Assembly: GCA_035359995.1 (NCBI GenBank)
Contig: DAORZT010000039.1
Location: 1-26,985, forward strand
Reading direction: 5' to 3'
From: JAKPCT01 sp029553165
Lineage (GTDB): Bacteria > Bacillota > UBA4882 > UBA8346
DNA: 26,985 nucleotides
Shown: piece after piece, positions 7,901 to 15,019 of the stretch
How the letters are laid out: every line of letters starts with the position of its first letter
How positions within the stretch are numbered: the first letter of the stretch is position 1
Translations under genes and position numbers: made by a program
Notes under the pieces: model-generated
The model's database searches: none
Told to the model about the DNA's origin: nothing
Seen by the model: the letters and a program-made list of their open reading frames with translations, nothing else

Positions 7901-8077
7901 CTAACTATTGCGGACTGTAGGCCGGACCATATCCAGTAAACCGAGAACTACATGTGCTAATCCAAAACCAAGGATACCAGCTCCCCATTTTTTCTTCAGC
8001 GTCATTGCTCCCAAACCAGATACTGTGGCACCCAAACCAGTAACGATCCAGCTAGTAGTGTTTGCCCTTACTTTCAA
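7901..8077 (-). CDS. Small (58-residue) membrane protein, last gene of the importer operon
   Basis: A short gene starting at TTG 8077, with AGGAGG at 8093-8088 as ribosome site (10-nt spacing), and ending in TAG at 7903-7901. The product begins MKVRANTTSWIVTGLG, has a glycine-rich hydrophobic segment, a short basic loop (LKKKWGAG) and a second segment (ILGFGLAHVVLGLLDMV), then a polar tail. The WGAGILGFGLAHVVLG stretch resembles small proteins I have seen in many Firmicutes genomes without an assigned function, but I cannot name the family. It lies 72 nt after the MalG-type gene, with no terminator between and a strong one behind it, so it is probably co-transcribed with the importer. The plus-strand ORF over the same stretch is its shadow. 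Confidence 0.7.
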   Translation of the reverse strand: MKVRANTTSWIVTGLGATVSGLGAMTLKKKWGAGILGFGLAHVVLGLLDMVRPTVRNS

Positions 8078-8149
8078 GGTTAAACGACCTCCTAGAACTA
8101 TTATTTCTAAATCACGCTTAAGTAAAACATCACTAATATTGGAAATTGA

Positions 8150-9022
8150 TTAACCTTTGATTGCTCCGGCACTCACACCTTTAACAATATACTTTTGCAT
8201 CATCAGATAAAAGATGACAATCGGTGAGGCTGACAACACCAAAGAAGCCATTGCCAATGAATATTGACGTTTAAAGAGACTGAAAAAACCAAACTGTGCT
8301 AACTGTAAGGTTGACTGTTTGGGCAGAATGATCAATGGCAGCAAAAAATCATTCCAGATCCATAACACATCTAAAATTGCTATTGTCGCCGTTAATGGCT
8401 TTAAAAGCGGGAAAACAAGATAATAGAAGATCCTGATCCGCGAAGCACCATCAATCGCAGCCGATTCCTCAATCTCAACCGGGATGGTTTTGATAAAGCC
8501 ATGGTACATAAAGACGGCCATCGGACAGCCAAGACCAATATAAATCGGGATTATTCCCCAGATGTTCTGGAGATTAAATTCCTTGGCAGTCTGCACCAAG
8601 GGAATCATAAACGTTTGGAAAGGTACCACCAAAGAGAAGGTGAATAGCAAGTAAATGATCCAACTAAGTTTGGTTTTGGTCCGTGCCAAGATGTATGCTG
8701 CCATCGAACTAACTAATATGATTCCTACAGTACTAAAAAACGTAATGATAAAGGTATTGGCCAATACCTTCGGGAAGTTGATTTGATTCCAGGCATTTAT
8801 ATAATTTTGGAAATTCCATGTTTCGGGCAGGGAGATCGGGTTTAAGACAATCTGAGCGTCTGACTTAAACGAGTTTAACAGTACAAATACCGCCGGAAAA
8901 ATAAAAATGATTGCAAAGACTGCCAGTAATATTTCTAAAATAATCAGTGGTGAGAATCTAAAGGAAGCCGGAATACTGGGGCGGATTTTTGCTTTAAGTT
9001 TTGAATATTGGTTGATAATCAT
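8150..9022 (-). CDS. Sugar ABC transporter permease, MalG type (CUT1)
   Basis: Inner-membrane permease subunit of a carbohydrate importer. The 290-residue product has six predicted membrane helices and the cytoplasmic EAA loop (ESAAIDGASRIRIFYYLVFP) that docks on the ATPase. N-terminal features (ILLAVFAIIFIFPAVFVLLNSFKS) are typical of MalG-type partners. ATG at 9022 overlaps the TGA of the MalF-type gene by 4 nt (ATGA), so the two are translationally coupled. Divergent maltose phosphorylase and beta-phosphoglucomutase genes suggest an alpha-glucoside such as maltose as substrate. That is inference from context, since permease sequence alone does not give specificity. Confidence 0.93.
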   Translation of the reverse strand: MIINQYSKLKAKIRPSIPASFRFSPLIILEILLAVFAIIFIFPAVFVLLNSFKSDAQIVLNPISLPETWNFQNYINAWNQINFPKVLANTFIITFFSTVGIILVSSMAAYILARTKTKLSWIIYLLFTFSLVVPFQTFMIPLVQTAKEFNLQNIWGIIPIYIGLGCPMAVFMYHGFIKTIPVEIEESAAIDGASRIRIFYYLVFPLLKPLTATIAILDVLWIWNDFLLPLIILPKQSTLQLAQFGFFSLFKRQYSLAMASLVLSASPIVIFYLMMQKYIVKGVSAGAIKG

Positions 9023-10350
9023 AATTCCACTTCCTTTCTTTTCATGAAAAACAGTTGAATACCGGTGACCATCATGATAATCAAGCAGAGAAAGACTGCT
9101 TTGGCCGTCGCATAACCATATAAATTATCACGAAAAGCATTATAATAGATATCTAAAACAATTGGTGTTGTGGCATAACCAGGACCACCTTGAGTCAAAG
9201 TCATAATAATATCAAACGTCTTCAATGAATTGGCCAAACTGAAAAAGATACAGACCGTAAACGCCGGTAGTAACAGTGGGACCGTAATCTTAACAAACCT
9301 TTGCCACCAATTAGCCCCATCAATTGCAGCAACTTCTATAATATGAGCCGGGATCGTCTGTAAGCCAGCCAGATAAATAACCATCAACCAGCCACAACCC
9401 TGCCAAACTGTAACCATCAACAATGCATAAGGCGCCAATTGCGGACTGCCCAACCAGACAGCAATTCCCGTAAGTGGCGGTAAGATTAATCTAAAGACAA
9501 ACGACCAAATAAAGGCGACAATAACCAAACTCAAAACATTGGGGAAGAAGAAGACTGACCGCAGAATGTTTTGCGACCGAATCTTGGTATCCAAAGCGAG
9601 TGCAAGCATTAACGCCAACAGATTACTGAAAATCACATTAAAAACCGTAAAAAAGAGGGTGAAACCAACTACCCCGGGAATCAAAGTAGTTTGAAAGTAA
9701 GACTCACTTAAAATTTGACGTAGTTGTGTGTCCTCGGTTGCAGTAAGTACGGTTTTCAGATGATAAGTTTGGCCCTTGGAATCCAGCTGATAACAAGTAT
9801 TCACAAATTTGATCTCCGAAGCGTTCTTTAAATTTTTGAGAAGATAATCTCGAAATTCTTGTTTACTGATTGTTGTTGGCAGATCCTGAAACTCATTATA
9901 AAAATACCGCTTTTGAAACCTTGGTAAAAAACGTTCATCACTCCGGAACATCTGGCGGTAATTCTCGAAACCAACAAACTTGATAGCGGAAACTCCTGCT
10001 GATTTTAGCAGTTTCTTAATCTGGTTTCTTTCGGAATTAGTCAAGGCCCGGATCTGATTGTTGGACTCAATCCAGTTCTTCAGCCGATAACCGGATCCGT
10101 CCTCAGTAAGCACGTAAAACTGCTTTAGATATTGGCGTCCTTGTTTTGATTTGAGTTTTGGCACAATTTCATTTTCAAACTGATCCTGATCTATTGTAAA
10201 CGGTATTTCAGGGACAATCCCATTCCAATCGGTCAGGGAATAATTGATACCTTGAAGTAATGGCCTGATAAAGAAGAGGGTATAAAGGACAATTGCCGGA
10301 AGCAAAAAGAAGCAGAAATTAAAGATTTTTGTCCGTCTGTTTGTTACCAC
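9019..10350 (-). CDS. Sugar ABC transporter permease, MalF type, with an enlarged extracytoplasmic loop
   Basis: Partner permease of the MalG-type protein. GTG at 10350 is chosen: GGAGGGG lies 6 nt upstream, and the protein then begins VVTNRRTKIF just before the first membrane helix. An upstream extension to 10611 overlaps the binding-protein gene and is not credible. The product has 443 residues, well above the usual roughly 290-320. The surplus lies between helix 1 (10-32) and helix 2 (about 222-245). There, two similar modules (49-117 and 157-217) flank the usual FVGFENYRQMF segment (125-135). The EAA loop (VAAIDGANWWQRFVKITVP) is intact. E. coli MalF also has a large P2 loop that contacts the binding protein, but I see no direct sequence match to it. 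Confidence 0.92.
   Translation of the reverse strand: MVTNRRTKIFNFCFFLLPAIVLYTLFFIRPLLQGINYSLTDWNGIVPEIPFTIDQDQFENEIVPKLKSKQGRQYLKQFYVLTEDGSGYRLKNWIESNNQIRALTNSERNQIKKLLKSAGVSAIKFVGFENYRQMFRSDERFLPRFQKRYFYNEFQDLPTTISKQEFRDYLLKNLKNASEIKFVNTCYQLDSKGQTYHLKTVLTATEDTQLRQILSESYFQTTLIPGVVGFTLFFTVFNVIFSNLLALMLALALDTKIRSQNILRSVFFFPNVLSLVIVAFIWSFVFRLILPPLTGIAVWLGSPQLAPYALLMVTVWQGCGWLMVIYLAGLQTIPAHIIEVAAIDGANWWQRFVKITVPLLLPAFTVCIFFSLANSLKTFDIIMTLTQGGPGYATTPIVLDIYYNAFRDNLYGYATAKAVFLCLIIMMVTGIQLFFMKRKEVEL
9700..10206 (-). repeat. Two diverged copies of a module within the MalF-type permease
   Basis: Residues 49-117 (10206-10000) and 157-217 (9882-9700) align by eye. Both start with (I/L)P.TI, then an (Q/E)F position, an LK pair, a Y.L..(D/S).G..Y.LK stretch and a closing Q(I/L)(K/R)..L..S. 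The first copy has about seven extra residues before the last helix. Between the copies lies the ordinary family segment FVGFENYRQMF. The similarity is at protein level only; the DNA has diverged. Confidence 0.55.
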
Positions 10351-10373
10351 TGTTATCCCCTCCAATAGAGTAA

Positions 10374-10407
10374 ATCCATGAGAGTCAGCAATATGATTCT
10401 CATGGAT
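10374..10407 (-). other. Intercistronic hairpin between binding protein and MalF-type genes
   Basis: A perfect 10-bp stem, ATCCATGAGA at 10407-10398 against TCTCATGGAT at 10383-10374, with a 14-nt loop. It starts 13 nt after the binding-protein stop codon and has no T run. A stem here would protect the upstream mRNA from 3' exonucleases and so raise binding protein over permease, as reported for malE-malF in E. coli. The role here is inferred from position. Confidence 0.65.
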
Positions 10408-10420
10408 TGTTAAACCTGCT

Positions 10421-11671
10421 TCATTTAACAGCTTTTCGCCAGGTTTCATCAAAATACTTAATGATCTGTTGTGGTGTCTTGGTCCCAAATAAGTACTCCT
10501 GGGCGCCGTTTTTGGTAGCATCTTCCCAAACTGAAACCGGATACATTGAAAATGCCCACGGATTAGTTTTGCCGGAATTGAGGTAGGAAACCAAGTCCTG
10601 GAAAGGAGCATCCATACTTTTGACGTCAGCCCCTTTAAAGGTCGGGACTAATTTACACTTTTCGACCCAAAGCTTAATCGCTTGCGGAGTACTAAGCCAC
10701 TCCAGGAAGAGTTTGGCTGCTTTCTGCTTTTCCGGACTTGCTGTTGCTGATAATGCCAAAGTTGAGTCAACATCAGCAAAGAGTTTGGTATCTTTCGGAT
10801 TATCGTTACACGGGAATGGGATAAAGCCGCAATTTAATTTGGGATTGGTCTCAATCGCTGCGCCATATGACCAAAGGCCTTGGACCATCATTGCCGCTTC
10901 ACCCTTGGCAAAGGCAGCCTGTTGCTCGTTCCAGTCATACTCGGCAGCATTTGGATGGGAATTAGCCTTATAAAAATCTAACAGTCTAAAGACTTGCCGA
11001 ACGTCTACCGGATCGGCAAATGAAGCCTTCCCGGAATTCATCGCCTCAATCCAGGGGAGTACTTTTTCACCGGCTAAAGTGGTATGGACCATTGATAAGA
11101 AATGGCCGACCGACCAATTAACTTTGAACATGGAGGCAAACGGAATGACCTTATTCTGCTTCAAAACCGTACAGACATTTTGAAGTTCTTTAAAGGTTGT
11201 CGGTGGTTTAAGTCCATATTTATTAAAGATATCTTTGTTATAAATAATGCCAATTCCGGCAACATCCATTGGTAACGCATACACTTTTCCCCGATAAGTA
11301 ACCGCGGTTTTCGTACTGTTAACCACTTTGGCGATTACCGCTTCTTTAGTTAAGTCCTGTAACCAACCGGCTTTGGCAAACTCAAATACCGCTGCGTAAG
11401 ACTGCAATTGAATAATATCCGGAGCCTGCCCGCTGGCCATCCGCGACCTTAACACCGCCATACTGTCATTTGGAATCATCTCTAAGTCAATAACAATATT
11501 GGGATTTAACTTGGTGAATTCTGTTGTCATCTCTTTTAATTGATTACTGATCTCTTGTTTATAAAAGAAGAAATTTAACCTGATTGGCGCTACAGCCAAA
11601 ATCGTGTTACTAATCAGCAAACCAATCAGCAACGTCAACAGACTCCATGAAACCAATTTACCTCTGAACAT
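10421..11671 (-). CDS. Extracellular solute-binding protein, family 1 (sugar)
   Basis: High-affinity binding protein of the CUT1 importer, 416 residues. ATG at 11671 is chosen because GGGAGGGG lies 5 nt upstream; an ATG 15 nt further up is inside that site's context. The N-terminus (MFRGKLVSWSLLTLLIGLLI) is a signal peptide or anchor that ends around NTILAVAP without a lipobox cysteine, unlike most Firmicutes sugar-binding proteins. Family features include LKEMTTEFTKLNPNI, GQAPDIIQLQ, YALPMDVAGIGIIYNKDIF and AAMMVQGLWSYG. It is first in an operon with the two permeases. Substrate is inferred to be maltose or a related glucan from the divergent phosphorylase gene. The ATP-binding subunit is not encoded here and is probably a shared MsiK/MalK-type protein elsewhere. 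Confidence 0.93.
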   Translation of the reverse strand: MFRGKLVSWSLLTLLIGLLISNTILAVAPIRLNFFFYKQEISNQLKEMTTEFTKLNPNIVIDLEMIPNDSMAVLRSRMASGQAPDIIQLQSYAAVFEFAKAGWLQDLTKEAVIAKVVNSTKTAVTYRGKVYALPMDVAGIGIIYNKDIFNKYGLKPPTTFKELQNVCTVLKQNKVIPFASMFKVNWSVGHFLSMVHTTLAGEKVLPWIEAMNSGKASFADPVDVRQVFRLLDFYKANSHPNAAEYDWNEQQAAFAKGEAAMMVQGLWSYGAAIETNPKLNCGFIPFPCNDNPKDTKLFADVDSTLALSATASPEKQKAAKLFLEWLSTPQAIKLWVEKCKLVPTFKGADVKSMDAPFQDLVSYLNSGKTNPWAFSMYPVSVWEDATKNGAQEYLFGTKTPQQIIKYFDETWRKAVK

Positions 11672-12009
11672 TTCAACCCCTCCCAATGATTACTCGGTAA
11701 AACTACTCTCGAAAGTTATTGATTTATCACCCCCGTAATTTAGTTGTTTTTAAAGATCAGAGACAATGGTAAAGTATTACCTTCTACTAAAACGCAGCCA
11801 ATTTTGCAAAAATTTAATAAAATGTTCAGTTATTTGCAATATACATATTCTTACCATTTTTATTTGTTGCTTGATTTAGTTAAATTTTTCTACAAATGCG
11901 TATAATATAATGACTTCAAACCGCTTATTATTTTGTAAATTGGCTTATAGTTTTACGGCAAATTCCCGATATATTATGTGAAATTATAAATATAACGGAG
12001 GAGCACTTG
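11672..12009. promoter_or_regulatory. Divergent control region between importer and phosphorylase genes
   Basis: This 338-nt AT-rich gap holds no gene. Towards the phosphorylase, overlapping TATAAT boxes at 11901-11906 and 11906-11911 are good -10 candidates but lack a clear -35. Towards the importer, TTGCAA (11839-11834) and TAAATT (11816-11811) lie 17 nt apart on the minus strand and could form a weak promoter; TTGTCT with CTAAAT is another weak pair near 11750-11780. Two TTGCAA cores (11804-11809 and 11834-11839) are 30 bp apart, about three helix turns. The first sits in the near-palindrome AATTTTGCAAAAATT. They may be operators, but no regulator gene is nearby. Confidence 0.45.
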
Positions 12010-14331
12010 ATGATCAAAAAGTTCTTAGCCGACGAATGGCGAATTATCGAAGAAGGATTTAACCCCGAGACTAACCGGTTCTCAGAAAGTATCTTCAGTC
12101 TTGGCAATGAACATATGGGGCTAAGAGGCTTTTTTGAGGAACAATACTCTGGTGACAGCCTCCACGGCATATATCTGGCGGGAGTATATTATCCCGACAA
12201 AACCAGAGTTGGCTGGTGGAAGATCGGTTATCCCGAATTCTTTGCCAAAGTAATCAATTCGACCAATTGGATCGGAATCAATATTGAGATCAATGATCAA
12301 ACGGTCGATCTTGCCAAAATCAGTTTTAAAGATTTCCGCCGAGAGTTAAACATGAAAGAAGGATGCTTAACTCGCTCTTTCACCATGATCAACGATAATA
12401 ACCATGAAACTGCCTTCAAATTTACCCGGTTTGTCAGTATGGCAGATCCCCACCTTGCGTTAATTAAGGTTGAAGTAACGCCAATTAACCATCACGTAAA
12501 ACTCCGATTTGAACCGTATTTAAATGGTGATGTCGTCAATGAAGATGCCAATTATGGCGAGAAATTTTGGGAAGCGCTCACCAGAGATTGTGATTCAAAA
12601 GCTGCCAGTCTAACCATGGTTACTAAGAAAACCGATTTTCTGGTGACTACGGCAATGAGCATTGAGTTACGCAGTAACGGCCAGATTATTCCCGTAACAA
12701 AAACCCCTAATTCCAGAGAGAAATATGTAAGTTATACCGTCGATCTGGAAGTTGAACCCGGTACTACAGTGGAGTTAATTAAGTATATTGCGGTTGGTAC
12801 TTCGAGAGATTATTCCAGAGATGAATTGTACGAAGCGATAATGACCAAATTGGAAGAAGCAGTTAAGCTTGGTGATCACCATTTATATCAGCAACATTGT
12901 GAAGTTTGGGAACAAAAATGGGCGGAATCAGATATCATCATTAAAGGAGATATCTCTGCCCAACAAGGTATTCGCTACAACATCTTTCAATTAAATCAGA
13001 CCTATTCCGGAAAAGATCCCCGTTTAAACATCGGGCCCAAGGGATTCACCGGAGAAAAATACGGTGGCAGTACCTACTGGGATACAGAAGCTTTCTGTTT
13101 TCCGTTCTACCTTTATACCAACGAGGAGGTAGCCCGTAACCTCCTGTTGTATCGTTACTATCATCTGGAACGTGCTAAAGAAAATGCGCAAAAATTAGGC
13201 TGCAATGGAGCACTCTATCCAATGGTCACAATGGATGGCCAGGAATGTCATAATGAATGGGAGATTACCTTTGAAGAAATTCACCGTAATGCCGCGATTG
13301 CCTATGCCATTTATAATTACACCAATTATACCGGTAATAAAGATTATCTGTACAACGAAGGGCTCGAGGTTCTAGTCGAAATCAGCCGTTATTGGGCCAG
13401 CCGGGTAACCTACCATCCTAAAAAAGATCAATATCTGATCTTAGGAGTAACTGGGCCCAATGAATATGAAAACAATGTCAACAACAACTGGTATACTAAC
13501 TTTATGGCAGCCTGGACTCTGGAGTACACTCTTGATTCCCTGGCCGAACTCAAAGTTATGGATGGGCGCCAATATCAAAACTTAAAAAATATTACACGTT
13601 TTGAAGAGATCGAACTGATCCACTGGCAAAATATCTACTCAAAGATGTATCTCCCAACCAGTGAAGAATTGCAGATCTTTATTCAAAATGATGGCTATTT
13701 AGATAAGGAATTACTTAACGTCGAAGATCTGGACCCCAATGAATTGCCACTCAATAAACACTGGTCATGGGACCGGATCTTGCGTTCCTGTTTCATTAAG
13801 CAAGCCGATGTTATTCAAGGGATCTATTTCTTTCCGAGACATTTTGATTTGGAGACTCAAAGACGTAATTTTGATTTTTATGAACCCAAAACGGTCCATG
13901 AGTCATCTTTATCGCCAAGTATTCATTCGATTGTCGCCAGCCGCATCGGTTACCACGAAAAAGCCTATGAATTATACTTACGGACTGCCCGGCTCGATCT
14001 TGATAATTACAATGACGATACTGACGATGGGATCCATCTGACCAGCATGGCGGGGACCTGGTCAGTAATCGTACAGGGTTTTGCCGGTGTAAGTATTGAT
14101 GATGGCCAGTTAACATTCCGGCCATATTTACCGGAACAATGGGAGGAATACTCGTTTAAAATCACTTTCCGGGGCCGACGTTTAAAAATAACTGTTGCCA
14201 AAGATCTGATGCTGGTTGAGCAGCTCAGTGGCACGCCACTGACATTTTATGTGTTTGATAAGGAATATAATTCAACAGTTGATAACCCGGTAAATCTCAA
14301 GCTAAACACCACAAGCAAGGTGAAACTATGA
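12010..14331 (+). CDS. Maltose phosphorylase, glycoside hydrolase family 65
   Basis: Splits maltose with phosphate into glucose and beta-glucose-1-phosphate in the cytoplasm, with inversion. The 773-residue product has the GH65 layout: N-terminal beta-sandwich, (alpha/alpha)6 barrel and short C-terminal sheet. The catalytic acid is E485 in GVTGPNEYENN, which fits E487 of the Lactobacillus brevis enzyme. The stretches HNEWEITFEEIHRN and NNWYTNFMAAW match my memory of maltose phosphorylases rather than kojibiose or trehalose phosphorylases, though a related disaccharide cannot be excluded. ATG at 12010 is preferred over TTG at 12007 because GGAGGAG at 11997-12003 is then 6 nt away. It overlaps the next gene by 4 nt. 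Confidence 0.93.
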   Translation: MIKKFLADEWRIIEEGFNPETNRFSESIFSLGNEHMGLRGFFEEQYSGDSLHGIYLAGVYYPDKTRVGWWKIGYPEFFAKVINSTNWIGINIEINDQTVDLAKISFKDFRRELNMKEGCLTRSFTMINDNNHETAFKFTRFVSMADPHLALIKVEVTPINHHVKLRFEPYLNGDVVNEDANYGEKFWEALTRDCDSKAASLTMVTKKTDFLVTTAMSIELRSNGQIIPVTKTPNSREKYVSYTVDLEVEPGTTVELIKYIAVGTSRDYSRDELYEAIMTKLEEAVKLGDHHLYQQHCEVWEQKWAESDIIIKGDISAQQGIRYNIFQLNQTYSGKDPRLNIGPKGFTGEKYGGSTYWDTEAFCFPFYLYTNEEVARNLLLYRYYHLERAKENAQKLGCNGALYPMVTMDGQECHNEWEITFEEIHRNAAIAYAIYNYTNYTGNKDYLYNEGLEVLVEISRYWASRVTYHPKKDQYLILGVTGPNEYENNVNNNWYTNFMAAWTLEYTLDSLAELKVMDGRQYQNLKNITRFEEIELIHWQNIYSKMYLPTSEELQIFIQNDGYLDKELLNVEDLDPNELPLNKHWSWDRILRSCFIKQADVIQGIYFFPRHFDLETQRRNFDFYEPKTVHESSLSPSIHSIVASRIGYHEKAYELYLRTARLDLDNYNDDTDDGIHLTSMAGTWSVIVQGFAGVSIDDGQLTFRPYLPEQWEEYSFKITFRGRRLKITVAKDLMLVEQLSGTPLTFYVFDKEYNSTVDNPVNLKLNTTSKVKL

Positions 14332-14972
14332 ACAAACGGTGGCAAGCTGTAATCTTTGATTTAGATGGCGTCTTAACTGACACTGCCGAATATCACTTTC
14401 GCGCCTGGAAAAAGATCGCCGATGCGGAAGGTATTTATTTTGATTCACTCATCAATGAACGTCTCAAAGGAATTGACCGAATTAATTCCTTAGAGATCAT
14501 CTTGGAAAATGCTCGGCGTCAATATAGCAGTGCCGAGAAAGAACAGTTACTTCATACTAAAAATGAGCACTATCTAAACTTAATTAGTAAAATGACTCCA
14601 TCTGATTTGTTACCTGGCGCACTTGAAACCTTAACCGCTTTAAAGGAATTAGGCTTCAAGCTTGGGCTCGCTTCAGTCAGTAAAAATGCGGGGACAGTAA
14701 TTACTAGACTACAGATCACGGATTATTTTGACTATATCGCTGATGCCGCCCAGATCAAGCGTGGCAAACCGGATCCGGAAATCTTTTTAACCGTCGCCAC
14801 CCATTTAGAGATCGAGCCGGCCAAATGCATTGGCGTCGAAGATTCAATTGCCGGGATCAAAGCAATCAAAGCCGCTGGGATGTTGGCAGTCGGTGTTGGG
14901 AAACCCGAGATCCTCAATGAAGCCGATCTGGTGATCGCTGATTTGCGGGAGTTTATGAAAGTAGTGGAGTAG
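14328..14972 (+). CDS. pgmB: Beta-phosphoglucomutase
   Basis: Turns beta-glucose-1-phosphate, the product of the upstream phosphorylase, into glucose-6-phosphate through a phospho-aspartate and a glucose-1,6-bisphosphate intermediate. The 214-residue protein is a HAD-superfamily enzyme: FDLDGVLTDTAEYH at 10-23 gives nucleophile D11 and acid/base D13, the cap domain follows, then LASVSKN (motif II), GKPDPEIF (motif III lysine) and GVEDSIAGIKA (motif IV acidic pair). Length is normal. ATG at 14328 overlaps the phosphorylase TGA by 4 nt (ATGA), so the two are coupled in a maltose phosphorolysis operon. A convergent rpoN gene follows after about 50 nt, and no clear terminator is seen there. Confidence 0.96.
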   Translation: MNKRWQAVIFDLDGVLTDTAEYHFRAWKKIADAEGIYFDSLINERLKGIDRINSLEIILENARRQYSSAEKEQLLHTKNEHYLNLISKMTPSDLLPGALETLTALKELGFKLGLASVSKNAGTVITRLQITDYFDYIADAAQIKRGKPDPEIFLTVATHLEIEPAKCIGVEDSIAGIKAIKAAGMLAVGVGKPEILNEADLVIADLREFMKVVE

Positions 14973-15019
14973 TGGAATGTTGAAAAGGCTCTTACTACTT
15001 TAAATTCAGAAGAATTCCT

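Noticed and set aside
7908..8153. Plus-strand ORF of 81 codons
   Set aside because: It has no ribosome site or family resemblance and is antisense to the better supported 58-residue minus-strand gene.
10351..10611. N-terminal extension of the MalF-type permease up to 10611
   Set aside because: It overlaps the binding-protein gene, has no permease character, and a GTG with a strong ribosome site lies at 10350.
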